Shown piece after piece: positions 46,867 to 59,040 of a stretch of 64,000 nucleotides of DNA. The position numbers and the translations under genes were made by a program. Below the pieces are notes generated by a model. It saw only the letters and a list, made by a program, of their open reading frames with translations. It ran no database searches and had not been told where the DNA came from. Source of the stretch: Acephala macrosclerotiorum. Its lineage: Eukaryota > Ascomycota > Leotiomycetes > Helotiales > Mollisiaceae. The stretch is from the NCBI GenBank assembly GCA_014904845.1, contig MU119270.1:173950-237949 (forward strand), written 5' to 3'. The first letter of the stretch is position 1. Each line of letters begins with the position of its first letter.

Positions 46867-47748
46867 CTACGCTTCAATCTTCCGTGTATCGCGTTGCGGC
46901 ATCTTCATCTCATCCGGATGTTTCTTTCCCCCACTCTCGCTCGATGTGGCAATCCTCTCCGCAGCTTCCGCCATCTCCGCCCTTCTGTTCAAGAAACTCA
47001 AATATGTTTGCCATCCAATCGCAATTACGCCCGCAAATATAGATCTATATTGCGCATCGATGAATGTAAAGCTGAATGCTGTGGCTGCCGGCCACAGTTT
47101 GCAGCTGTTAATCATTGATGTAGGGACGGTCCTCTTAATTCGATCCCAGACTTCGGGTAATGTGTCGCCAGAGAGCAACGATTGCATTCCAAAGAAATAC
47201 GTATTGAATATTGGGGCGAAGCAGATTTGGTTTACGGTGACTTTTGTTGCGAGAGAGAGCGTTTTGGAGGCGTAGTTGAAGTTATTCCCGAGGAACATGA
47301 ACCTGGTCTCACATCAACGTTACGTCTCCAACAATTCTGGATACACTCACCATCTATAACTCGGAATAGAAGATCCCATGCTAATAAGCAGCGCTCGCAG
47401 AGTCCTCTTAGGATTATATTCATCTCCGTTGATGTTTTGCGCCGAAAGGTCTCCGAGAAAATAAATCGCCAGCGAACTGCAGAACTGCGTCGCATACGGC
47501 CTTTTTCTCTGACTCCGTGCATATGCCTGAAATGCTCTGGATAGAGGCCCCAGTCTCTGCCATATGGGAAGTTGTGCAACGGTATTGGGAACTGGTATCG
47601 AAGTGCCGTTTCCGCCGGCGGGGTCAATGTCCGGTTTGCTTTGTGTGGAATTCGGTCGTTTTGTGATGTTGGTTGGTTGTCGGTAGGAGGGAAAATGCGC
47701 TCGTCGGACGACAGCTCGACTAGCTGTCTTGAGCGCGAATACTGCCAT
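46867..47748 (-). CDS. Mpv17/PMP22 family membrane protein (Sym1-like)
   Basis: Two exons (47748..47351, 47302..46867; 48-bp intron) give 277 residues. A basic, Ser/Ala-rich leader (MAVFALKTASRAVVRRAHF) suggests mitochondrial import. Then come YARSQRKRPYATQFCSSLAI, YFLGDLSAQNINGDEYNPKR, TVNQICFAPIFNTYFFGM and the family signature near the C-terminus: NSCKLWPAATAFSFTFIDAQ followed by YRSIFAGVIAIGWQTYLSFL. Members are inner mitochondrial or peroxisomal four-helix membrane proteins; yeast Sym1 is needed for respiration under heat stress. The usual VP in the signature is replaced by ID here. No break seen. Confidence 0.9.
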
Positions 47749-48116
47749 CGTGAATATTGTTACCGAGCAAGCATGCTGGATTAAAATGTGTTGTTGAGGA
47801 AGAGAAGTTTGTGACTGCTTCCGGGAGTTTTTGGGGGTCCGCCTCGGCCGCCGACAGGGCTGTGGCTGTGGCGTTTTCTAGCGCCCTTCATGGAACACCG
47901 GAAAAGTGTTCTCGAGAAATCCCATCTTCTTTGTCATCACTTTTTCATCTCAGCAGACCGCTCCAGCAACATCACATAGTCCAAATTTTATCACTAGCAC
48001 AATGTCCATGACTTCCAGGCTCATTCGGCCCGCCCCAAAGAGGACAAATGTTCGGTCAACATATAGAGTCACATGATATTATCACGTGCTGCTCATCAAC
48101 CTCGATAATTTGACTT
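47749..48116. other. Intergenic, Mpv17 promoter side
   Basis: Short gap between two tandem minus-strand genes. Holds the Mpv17 promoter and the CDF terminator. No further feature seen. Confidence 0.4.
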
Positions 48117-49996
48117 TTATTCTATTTTGAAACACAATGATACAAGTACAAAACCAGCAGACGATACAAATACAGTACCGAAACGGTAAAGATGGGCTTT
48201 TGTCCCGCGAAACGAATTGTCAGACGCTCGAACTCTCCGGAACCTCGTTCGTTCTGGTTCTGAACGGCATTTCTCCTTGATTCTCTCCAGGAAAGGAACC
48301 TTTTCCTCCTGAGGAGAGTACAACGGCTTGTGTTCCTCTTTGATATCGTGTTCGCCATCATAGTCGACGTGGACGAACGCTCTCTCGACATCAGCAAGTC
48401 CTGTTTGTGGTCAGCAGACCGTCATGAAACGGGGCACGGTTTCAGGCAACATACCTTCAAGCTTTCGCTGCAACTTCTCGGCTACGTCGTGTGTGGTTTT
48501 CAGTTTCTCCTCTTGTCCCATGATAACGTCGACCTCGACATAGTACTTGTCGCCAGCATGGTATGCTCGTGCCTACACGACTGTCAGCTACATTCCCCAA
48601 CGGAGCATGGACACCTACTGTATCGATCTTCAAGATCTTGGGATCATGAGTGACGGACACATATACCAACTTGTTCAAAAAGTCTTGCGGTGCAGTCTTG
48701 CCAACCAAGTACCACATATGTTCGAAAGCCGTCGATGCCCATGAGGAGAGGATCAGGATTGCAATGCAGATAGCTCCAACAGGATCCAAGAACCACACCT
48801 TCTTGAAGTGTGTCCCGATGACGGACATGATCAACCCGAACACGTTGACGACGATGTCGTTTCGATGGTCTTGCTGCAATGGGTATTAGCATCATCAAGT
48901 GATGATTTGATATCGTTCTTACCATGAAAATACGTGCTGCTGGGTATCGACGTAGGAGGAAGCAGTAGATGAACATACATCCCTTCGAGAAGACTATCGA
49001 GGGTTAGCTAATTTCCATCCAAACTCTTGATGCTTCTTACTGGCAATGCCAACGAAGAGGAGAGGGATGAGATCGAGAGCATCGTCGTTGCGTGGGCCTG
49101 ATCCCAAGCTCCTACCAGATTCAATCTAGCTTGATCAGAATGGACTTTCTCTAAGTGGTGATGGCAACATACTATAAGCTCCACAGAGACAGTGGTCATG
49201 AGTGCACAGAAGAGAATGATGCCGACCGTCTCAACTCTTTTACGACCCTGGAGCAATAGCATGAATGTCGGGTCCACGGCCATGATTCATGGGGGAAGAC
49301 ATGGAATACGCACCACAGGGAATTTCTTGACATTAGGCTTTGCAGCAAGTCTGGATGTGACCACCATCACGATCGAGCTTACAAGATCCATCTGTGTGGC
49401 CAAATCAGCATGACAGGGTCACGCATAGGATGTTGGGTGGGACTGACAAAGGCATCGGCAGCAGTACCAAACAGCGACAGCGAGCCAGTGCTGACGGCTG
49501 CGTACAACTGGATGATGAAGAGGAAGAAGTTTACTTTTGAGCTTCCATAGACGGCAAATTTAATTTTGCCCCCGTTCTTGAGAGCATCTTCATGCTCGAG
49601 GGCTTCTTCATCAGCACTCCCAAGGTAGGAGTCGATGAGGGCATTCTGGCGATTGTAGTACTTCTTGATTTTCCTGACCTTTTTCTTTCCTGTGGGATGA
49701 TCGAGTAGAATAGATCTTCTAGTGACATCCGCTCTTTTGGAGTGTTCAAGAGCGTATGGATCGTTCGAAGCAGCTGTTATCGTATCATCATCGTTCGATA
49801 AATTCCTCTGGGCTTCGGATGAGGTAATGCTATCGTTCTGTGTAACCGTTCGAGCTTGACCCTCGGTCATTGCCAGATGAGAAGCCGGAACAGCCGTTTC
49901 CGATGATGGGTCCCTTGATATTGCTTCAGTTGCTTGAGGGTGGTTGGATTGGGATAAATCAGTCTGGTTGTAGGCGTGGCTGGACTTTGAGGCCAT
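48117..49996 (-). CDS. Cation diffusion facilitator (CDF) metal transporter
   Basis: ATG at 49996. Exons include 49996..49448, 49391..49314 and one from 49247, followed by at least three more down to a stop at 48117. A polar N-terminus is followed by a basic lead-in (KKKVRKIKKYYNRQNALIDS), then helix 2 with the metal site (SGSLSLFGTAADAF / MDLVSSIVMVV), FPVGRKRVETVGIILFC, GPRNDDALDLIPLLFVGIA and helix 5 with DHRNDIVVNVFGLIMSVIG. The C-terminal cytoplasmic domain carries DPKILKIDTARAYHAGDKYY and VEVDVIMGQEEKLKTTHDVA. The DxxxD and HxxxD motifs show an intact transport site. Similarity is to the fungal Mn/Zn/Fe-type CDF group; metal not resolved. A hydrophobic extra tail beyond the usual end is present. 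Confidence 0.88.
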
Positions 49997-52390
49997 CTTC
50001 AATAACTGGAAAGTATAAGGGATGTTAGAGTTGCTGATGAGACGATATCAAATCGATCTCGATAGATATTGATGCGATTCACAAGGTGTTCTTTGCGAGT
50101 GTAAATAAATTGAAGTATCCTAAAAATAAAGTATATAGGTCTCTTCTAGTGTATTTCAACAGCGCAATAGGTTTGCCACAGCGGGGAGGTACGATTCAGC
50201 CTTTCTACAAAGTCTTGGCACACAGTAGCCTTGAAGCACAAGACGTCTGGGTACACAAATCATCCATCTGACATACAACCAGAATATGATCCTCAGTTTC
50301 TCATTCCTCAAACCGAACATTTGGTCCACAAACATTTGAAGTTTTGATAAAGTTGGGCGAAATTGTTCACAGGCAGTTTCAACGGAGTAGCAGGACTCTC
50401 AAAGTGCACCGGCCTAGTGTTCAGTCTCCCCAGAGAAGTGCCGTGTCATGAAAATTTGCAAGCATGAAAACGTGATTCGTTGGACATTTCATGGATTATG
50501 CAGGTCAGTGGCATAGCCCATTTACCTAAGCTCGTACGATTTATGCAAAAAGGTTTCCGATTCAGGGAATTTCAAGGGAGTCCCCGTTCGACTCTTTCGG
50601 GAATGGCCAATGAGACAGGCAAGCGAATGAACACCTATGAAACAAGAAACAAATATGATGTGGCAAGTCGCGAGAACCTCAAGGAAGGCTCCAAACAATT
50701 GTATACCAGAATAGCATACATGTTCTAGCGCACGGCGTGATGGTTGGCCTTAGCTCATCTCACGATAGCATAGGAGGGACCTCGGTTCTAAATTTGCATT
50801 CAACCTTTTAGTTCATCTGGTTGAAGTCGTCACCAACCTTAAGAACGAAAGCGAATTTTTAAACCTAAAAATGATGGAGTGGATCTTGCTTATACAATAT
50901 TTCAACAGAAAGCCAAGTTGTTAATTAAGCCTTGAGTGATCGCTGAGGGTGATACTGTCAGGGAAGCTTCTTTTTTGCCGCCATGAGCCTTCTAGGACTC
51001 CACACGCTAGTATTGCCCGAACCGCTAGGGCCAGCGCCATTGGGGACGAACGGATGAGAAGCCTGCAAAAGAATTCTCCAATCTCCGTTACAGATTATGC
51101 TTAAATTGAACATGCTTAAAATGGCCAAGGCAGATCAGACCTCCTGTGTTTTGAGCCTCGTCCGCCAAGGCTAGACGAGGCTAAGCGCGTCCCTCTTTCT
51201 TGGGCAGGATTGGCTTCAGAGATCAGCCGAACCCTAGCGGGCCGAATGCAGGCCCATGCAAACTCAATGTCGGACGTGTAGGATCGGCTCGCCTCGTCGA
51301 CGCTTCATTCAACGTCTCTTGTCTCTCAAGCAAGACTTAGGATGGAAGTAACCTGGTACCTCGAAGCATTTCCAGCCTGGGTAGTCACGGCGCTGGTGTT
51401 GATCAATGATCTCGAAGCAAAGCAATATATCCGCTTTGTGCTTTGAAGTTTGTTCAATCAGGCTCTTATCAGTCCAGTGTCTGACAGATGTGCGACATTG
51501 CATCTTCGTTACCTAGTACTCAGACCTTGGTTCTGACAACGATCTTTCCCCAATCAAGTATGTAGTCACGACACCTCCGGCAAGGGTATCCAGAACATCG
51601 ACCCATTCGCAAGCAAACCTCCGCAAGCCACAATCAACGAACCAAGCATCTCTCGAGTTATCTTTGGCAAGATCGGGGACCACTGCCAAGATCAAACGAT
51701 GGTCGTGCCTTTTATGCTGTGGCCCGCAGATCTTCTCCCCAGACCTCGAGGTGATGCAAGCTTGGGCCAAGCCAACTCTTCGAGTGACAAGCACTTTTTC
51801 CGATTACGCGGCAGTAGACATATCTCAAGACAACCACTGGTTAGATCTCCAGGGTTGCTCGAACTCTTTCTTGGCGCATGAGATGAGGATGCTGCTTGGG
51901 CCTGTCCTTCTTGTTTGACTCGCCTCAATCCACCCCAACCCCCATCAGTCATGGTTGTGTATGATCTTCTCCAAATGATATCACTCTTTATATCCCACTC
52001 GCCATACACGCTGCTTTTTCCGCTGCCAAGAGGTCTAGCAGTGGGGCAAAGTAGGCTATCTGTTCGAGAAGAGCCTCAGATAACATTGGCACGATCTCTA
52101 GGCGTGCTTTTTTGTCACGCTCTATACCAACAGAACGATTTCGTCTGCCCTGCTATTAGCACCACTGTCACAACTACGATTGGCTACTGTTTCCAGTGAG
52201 AGGAACTAGTGCTCATAGACATGTGGAGAAGTCTGCATTAGATGTCATATACCCATGGCATCTGCACTTATTCATGTCGTTCAGTATTGGTTTCTTTTCA
52301 TATACCCCCTTTCCTTTACTCTTTTAATGTGTCTTGTCGTCTTTGTGTCACTACGCCTTACATCTTTTCTTTCTTTGGTCCTCAGTCAAG
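49997..52390. other. Long intergenic region
   Basis: 2.4 kb between CDF and the iron permease. Several overlapping short ORFs (for example 51513-52009 minus and 51664-51918 plus) but none with a family motif. The last few hundred bases should hold the permease promoter. I see no RNA gene. Confidence 0.4.
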
Positions 52391-53929
52391 ATGCCCTCCG
52401 CCTGGCAAAAGTTTAAGAATGCCTTCTTCCCCGCGGACGTGCCAATCTACGCGGCGGCACCAACAGTCAAGATTCGGATAGAGAGACTCGCAGGTCGAGC
52501 TTCTCCACCACCTGGATATGCCGCTAAGGATGAGAAGAGAATTGTGGTGACCGAGGAGTCGACTCACCCAGAGCTTTCGACTAAGAGGAAGCCTAATACT
52601 TTCGACAAGGTCACCAAGCTCGCTGGTTCGAGTGTGGTTGTGTTTGTCATGTTGGGGATATTGGTTCTCTGGCTTGTGATGGGATTGGTATATGGGACGA
52701 CGGATACATGGCAGATTATCTTGCAGAACGCATCTTCCATCCAGGTCTACGTCACGGATATTCTTCTCATCAGACAAGCTTCCAACGCACAGCATTCACT
52801 CATGACGACCATTGCTGAGCTCCAGTCCCGAAATCAGACGTGTGAGCGTCTACTGTCACTCATTCCTGGTTGTCAATGGATGGAGACTCATAAGGAGGAA
52901 CAAAAGAAGCTCATTCTCAACGGACGTCCAATCGAAGACGAAGTCGAGGAAACCCTCTTCATGGTCACCGGTCGTCCCTCGAGAATCAGAGCAGCCTGGA
53001 ATAAGACATGTTACGTCATCGCTACTGGAGTCGGTTCCCTCTGGGCATTCATCATCTACTGGATCGGCATCGGCGTCTGGATTGCCATTGGACCTTTCTA
53101 CCAATTCAGCGACACATGGCAACTGTACATCAACACCGCCACCGCCCTATCTCTGACTCTCACCTCCGTCTTCCTCCAAAACATCCAACAAGCACAAGAA
53201 GACAAGCTCGAGAAATGCCTCGCGTACGCCCTCAAAGTTGATGCCGAGATCGAATACAAACTCCGCGAACTGACCGAAGACTCAAAACCGAACCCTATCT
53301 TCGAGATCGCGGCCCCAAAACGCAACCGCTCCGAGCGAATAATCACCCGTTTCGCAGATACCATGGGATCCGGTCTCGGCGTCATGATCTCGTTGGTCGC
53401 TACTGGTGCTTGGTTCGCTGTCGGTCCAGTCCTTGAGTTCAGCGATAACTGGTGGTTGATTATCGGTACCTTCACCGGTCTGGTCGGATTCGTTGATGGG
53501 TTCGTGTTGAGAAATATTTATCATCGAGACGAGAACTATGCCAAGACTCAATTCCGATACCTCGAATTGTCCGATATGAAACTTCTCGAGAAGTTGAACG
53601 TCAATCCTCCTAGCCGTGCGCCGGAGAAGCGATCACTGTCAACGCGCATCCGTATCTCGGTCGGCAATGCGATGGGTCATCGTTGGACGTCGATCGGTGC
53701 GGTGTTCATTGTTATCATTTTGTTGGTTATTGCTACGATTTTGAAGTGGTCGGAGACTGGACAGTTGCTTTGCAATACACCCACCATGATTGCTGAGGGG
53801 TTCTTGTTGCTTGTGTTGATCCAAGCCCACAACGTTGCGAACTTGGAGAGAGGGGAGGATTTCAATGGGGTGCTCAAGAGGAGGCTCATGTTGAGCAGTT
53901 ATGTGCATGCGATTGATGAGTCGTTTTAA
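52391..53929 (+). CDS. Low-affinity iron permease, FET4-like
   Basis: A single exon of 512 residues; ATG 52391 is the first ATG of the gene frame. Plasma-membrane Fe(II)/transition-metal uptake. Internal duplication is visible: FDKVTKLAGSSVVVFVMLGI ... YGTTDTWQIILQNASSIQVY, then FIIYWIGIGVWIAIGPFYQF and SDTWQLYINTATALSLTLTS VF, then ADTMGSGLGVMISLVATGAW and SDNWWLIIGTFTGLVGFVDG, and last GHRWTSIGAVFIVIILLVIA with WSETGQLLCNTPTMI. Each unit has two helices around a (D/E)xWQL or NWW motif, as in FET4/Iron_permease. Long loops carry QRNQTCERLLSL-like and basic segments. No break. Confidence 0.92.
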   Translation: MPSAWQKFKNAFFPADVPIYAAAPTVKIRIERLAGRASPPPGYAAKDEKRIVVTEESTHPELSTKRKPNTFDKVTKLAGSSVVVFVMLGILVLWLVMGLVYGTTDTWQIILQNASSIQVYVTDILLIRQASNAQHSLMTTIAELQSRNQTCERLLSLIPGCQWMETHKEEQKKLILNGRPIEDEVEETLFMVTGRPSRIRAAWNKTCYVIATGVGSLWAFIIYWIGIGVWIAIGPFYQFSDTWQLYINTATALSLTLTSVFLQNIQQAQEDKLEKCLAYALKVDAEIEYKLRELTEDSKPNPIFEIAAPKRNRSERIITRFADTMGSGLGVMISLVATGAWFAVGPVLEFSDNWWLIIGTFTGLVGFVDGFVLRNIYHRDENYAKTQFRYLELSDMKLLEKLNVNPPSRAPEKRSLSTRIRISVGNAMGHRWTSIGAVFIVIILLVIATILKWSETGQLLCNTPTMIAEGFLLLVLIQAHNVANLERGEDFNGVLKRRLMLSSYVHAIDESF

Positions 53930-54473
53930 TTATCCTAGGGCACTGGATGACTGGCCGGGAGTCGGTGAGCAGGCACAGAGACTTTTGTTTTGTTTGGATT
54001 GACAGAATATACATACCAGGCGGCGCTAATCTTGGGGTAAGAGGAGGCTGCATAATCATTTGGAGCAAGTATGGTCGTTTGGTGTTTTTCTTGCTTTTGG
54101 TCTTGTGCTACAATATAGCATTGGGGAAGGAAATCAAAATACACAGGACTTTCCTTTACTATATCCAACTTTCATTGTCAAGTTGACTTGATGATCAGCA
54201 ATGTGCAAGGCCACAGACTTCACACAGTATGTCCATACACATATAGTATTAACAATGTCTTTCGTTGATTTTTAAGCAGAGCCGGCACTCCCTTGATGGT
54301 GGTGGAAATAGAAAAAGAAAAATGGAAAAGGCACTGCTCAGGCCTCGTTGATCGAGATGGCTGGTCCATATATCGGGGACTCGGGGCGTGTAACCGAGAT
54401 CCCGTGACAGTGCACCACCCTAGTAAAAGCACCAAAAAAAGCGTAAATTTACCTTACTATTATCACTTCAATC
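53930..54473. other. Intergenic, permease 3' flank
   Basis: 0.5 kb, moderate AT. No gene seen. Forms the border to the AT-rich block. Confidence 0.4.
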
Positions 54474-54950
54474 ATGGGTAAAATCGATAAATCAGCACTC
54501 GTAACCTTCGCAGTAGAAGCAATCAAAAGCGGGAAACTTAATTATGCTAAGGAAATAAATAGAGAGTTTAGAGTTTATTATACGATTATTATTAGAAGAT
54601 TGAAAGATATTATTAAAACTAAATAAAAAGTTTAATCAATTTACTATTAAACTTTTATTAACGAGTAAAAAGAGCTTTTAATTACTTAGATTAATAAGTT
54701 TATAGACCGAGAAATGCTCTCTATTAATCAAATAATTAAAAATTTTATAAAAGAAATTAAAAAAATAGCGATTAAAAAAAATTGAATTAATTAATTTATT
54801 TAGTAATACAAATTTAAATTTAAAAGTATTTATTTACGAAATATCGATAATTTGCGCTTTTTTATAAAATAAACGAAAATATTTATAATATTTTTTATAT
54901 TAATAAAATTTTTATTTATATTTATTTTAATTTATTTAATATTTTAATAA
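54474..54950 (+). pseudogene. Fot1/pogo (Tc1-mariner) transposase, N-terminal part, RIP-degraded
   Basis: From ATG 54474 a 50-codon frame reads ALVTFAVEAIKSGKLNYAKE ... EFRVYYTIIIRRLKD, the first helix-turn-helix of Fot1/pogo transposases. After a stop at 54624 the similarity continues in another frame: INKFIDREMLSINQIIKNFI, KEIKKIAIKKN followed by a stop where the family has Trp, and KSIYLRNIDNLR. Stops replace Trp/Gln codons and C is depleted, as RIP would do. Further decay hides the catalytic domain. Transposon ends not identified. Confidence 0.72.
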
Positions 54951-56089
54951 TTAATATAATTAAAATATTTAATTAATTTATATTATTGAAAAATACTATA
55001 TTATAGTGAAAAAAAATTATAATTTCAATGAAATTTTTTTTTTATTAATATAATACGTATAATTAAAAAAATTATAATTTTAAAAATATATAAATTTAAT
55101 CGTATTATTAAAAATAAATAAAATAAAAATAAAAAATTTATATTTTTATTCGTTTACGTATTTATTATTAATCGAGTAATATTTTTACTTTTTATATATT
55201 AAAACAAATTAAGCGATTTATAAAATATTTAAATATAAAATATAAATTTAAACGATAAAATATTTTTTATTATTTCGAATAATAAATAAAATAATAATAA
55301 ATTTAAATTAATTTAATTGTAATGAATTTTTAAACGTTTTATTTAATTTATTAATTTAAAAATAAAACGATTTTTTTTAATTAATAAACTTTTTTTTTTT
55401 ACGTTAATATAAAATTTATTAATTAATATAATTCTTATAAAATTTTATTTTTAATTTTATTATTTTATATAATATATAATTTTTAATTTTTAAATAAAAA
55501 TTTATTTTAATTATTTTTTATAATATATTTTTAAAAACTAAATAAATTTATATCGAATAATAAAAATTTAATTATTATATTTAAACGTTTTTATCGAAAT
55601 AAATATTATATAATATTTACGTACGACTCGAAATCGTATATAATTAATATTGTTTTATTTTTATTTTCAAAGTAAAATTTTTATATTTCGAGTTTCGTTT
55701 TTTAAATAATTTTAATCAATTATAAATTAATACGTATATTAGAATTCAAAGAAAAATTTTACGTACGTTTAAATTATATTATTAATAATATAATATTTTT
55801 AATATAATATTAATAGTTTTTTTATTTACTTTTTAAAAGTATTTAAAAAAGTTTTTTATATATTAAAATATTTAATATATATTCGAAAAATTTAAAATTT
55901 AATTTATTGATTATTTTAATATTATTTTTCAAATTATTAAATTTATAATATATTTTAATATATTAATTAATTTTTTACGATTTTTTAAAAATGCTAAAAA
56001 TATTTACTATATAAAAATCGAATATAATAAAAAATTTAATATTGAAAAAAAAAAAAATTAATATTGTATTAAAAATATTGTATTATTAA

Positions 56090-59040
56090 TAAACGATTTA
56101 AACGCATATAAAATTTTTTTTGAATTTTAATATGCGTATTAATTGTATTAATTAATTTTTTTAAAAAATGAATTTCAAATTCGAAAAATATATTAAAAAA
56201 AATAAAATTGAAATAATATTAATTTTATACAATTTAATATCGCATGTAATATTTATATAATATTATATTAATATTAATAAATTTTTTTTTATAAAAAAAA
56301 CGAATAAAATTAATTGAAAATAAATAAAAATAATTTGTATATTTTTTTTTATTGTAATTTTTTAGTACGTAAAATTTATTAATTCAAATATAAAAAAAAT
56401 ATATAATTAAATTATTTAAAAATAACGTCGTTTTTATAATACGTCGATATTTACAATTCTCGAGTTTAAATTTTTATTTTTATTTTTAATTTAAAAAATC
56501 AGATCGTTGTAATATTAAACAAATACTTTTTTATTTATTTTTTTATTTATTTATTTTATTTTTTTTTTCGATTTATTTTTTTATTCGTACTTTGAAATAA
56601 TTAATATTTAAATTTTTTTTTAAAATTTTATTAAAAACTAATTTTATTATAACGTTTATTAAATTATTTTAATTATTTATTTATTGTATTTTTTGTAATT
56701 TTTTACGTTTATATAATTGTTAAAAAATTATAATATCGATTATTAAACGTTTTTTTTAGTAGTTTTTAATTTGATAAAATATTTATAAAACGAATATAAA
56801 TTTATATATACGATTATCGAAATACTAAAAAATTCGAATTATTTAATAATTATATTAATAATAAAATCGATCGTTAATATTATATCGATTTTTTTTATTA
56901 TATTATATATTTCGAAAATTAATACGTTTTTAATAATTCGTTTATTTTTAATAAAATTGTAATAAATAAAAAAAATTTTAATTTCGAATTTATTATTATT
57001 TAATTATTATTTGTTTATAAAAATAATTTTATATTTAATTTAAAATTTTTATTATTTATAAAAAATTTTATTATTAATAAATTTAAAATAATATATTTAA
57101 ATTTTCGATTTAAGTTTTTAATTTATTATTCGAGTTTTTTATTTAAAATAATAATTTCGATTTTCGTTAAATTTTAGTATTAAATAGTAATAAATAAATC
57201 GAATACTATTTCGAGTTAATAAATAATAATAATATAAATTTTTTAAATATATTATTTTCGATATTCGTTTTAAAAATTTAATAATTTAATATTTATTAAT
57301 TTGAATTTATTTTTTTGATTTTTTTATTATATATAAATTATATTTTTATATTATATTAAAATATACTTATTAAAAACTAATAATATATTTACTATTAATT
57401 TTTTTTTAAATTTGATTATGAATTTGATTTTTATAAACTCGTTTTTTTCGAAAGTAAAAATTTTTTTTGTATTAAAATAAACGTATTATTTATTTGCATT
57501 TTTACGATATCGAAATTTTTTTTTATAATTATTATTAAAAAATATAAATCGTATATTAAAATAACTATAAATAAATTCTTTTTATAGTATTTATAATACG
57601 TAATTTATTAGTGTATTTTTATTTTAATAATATTATATAAAAATTTTAAAATTATTATAATTGTATTTAATAAATATAAATAATATTAATATTATTAAAA
57701 ATATCAAAGATTACTAATAATAATTAATTGAACGTACGTAAAACTTTCTTTGAATTTTAATATACGTATTAATTTATAATTAATTTAAATTATTTAAAAA
57801 ACGAAACTCGAAATATAAAATTTTTACTTTGAAAATAAAAATAAAATAATATTAATTATATACGAATTTAAATCGCACGTAAATATTATATAATATTTGT
57901 TTTAATATTATTAATTTTTTCTTTGTCGTAAAAATACTATTGTTTTTAATAATTTGAACGAATAAAATTGTTTTCTTTTTTTATTACTTTTTTTTTTTTT
58001 AATTTATTTTTTTATTCGTACTTTGAAACAATTAATATTTAAAAACTTTTTTAAAAATTTATTAAAAATTAATTTTATTATAATATTTATCGAATTATTT
58101 TAATTATAAAATTATAATATCGATTATTAAACGCTTTTTTTTGATCGTTTTAAATTTAATTAAATACTCGTAAAATAAATACAAATCGATATTTACGATT
58201 ATTAAAATATTAAAAAAATCGAATTACTTTATAATTATATTTATAGTAAATTTAATTATTATTATTATATCGATTTTTTTTATTATTTTATAGATTTTTG
58301 AAATTAATACGTTTTTTATAATTCGTTTGTTTTTGATAGAATTATAATAAATAAATAAAAATTTGATTTCGAATTTTTCATTGTTTTTTTTGTTTTTATT
58401 TATAAGAATAATTTTATATTTAATTTGAAAATTGAAATTTTTATTATTTGTAAACGATTTATCGATAAAAACAAAAAATTTTATTATTAATAAATTTAAA
58501 GTAATATATTTGAATTTTCGATTTAAGTTTTTAATTTGTTATTTTAATTTTTTGATTAATATAACAATTTCAATTTCGATCGAATTCTAATATTAAATAG
58601 CGATAAATAGATCGAAAATTGTTTCGAATTAATAAATTATAATAATATAAATATTTCGAGTACGTTATTTTTTATATTTAATTTGTAGATTTAATAATTT
58701 GAGATTTATTAGTTTGAATTTTTTATTTTAATTTTTTTATTGTAATTAAATTTTTTTTTTATATTAAATTAATATATATTTATTAAAAATTAATAAAATT
58801 TCTAATATAAAAATTGATTTTTTTTGAAAATAATTTTTTTTTTATTAATATAAATATATTATTTATTTATATTTTAATTGTAATTAAAAAATAAAAATCG
58901 TATATAAATATAATTATTAATAATTTTTTTTAATAGTATTTATAATACGTAATTTATTAGTATATTTTTATTTTTATTATTTCGTATAATAATTTTAAGA
59001 TTATTATAATAATATTCAATAAATAAAAATAATAAATTTG
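56090..59040. repeat. Diverged tandem duplication inside the AT block
   Basis: The segment starting at about 56098 (TTTGAATTTTAATATGCGTA) recurs at about 57735 (TTTGAATTTTAATATACGTA). Later pairs keep the order: TTTATTCGTACTTTGAAA (56580 and 58012), ATTATAATATCGATTATTAA (56728 and 58105) and TATAATACGTAATTTATTAG (57590 and 58940). The second copy is about 0.3 kb shorter. A part of the start also occurs inverted at about 55640-55770. Confidence 0.62.
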
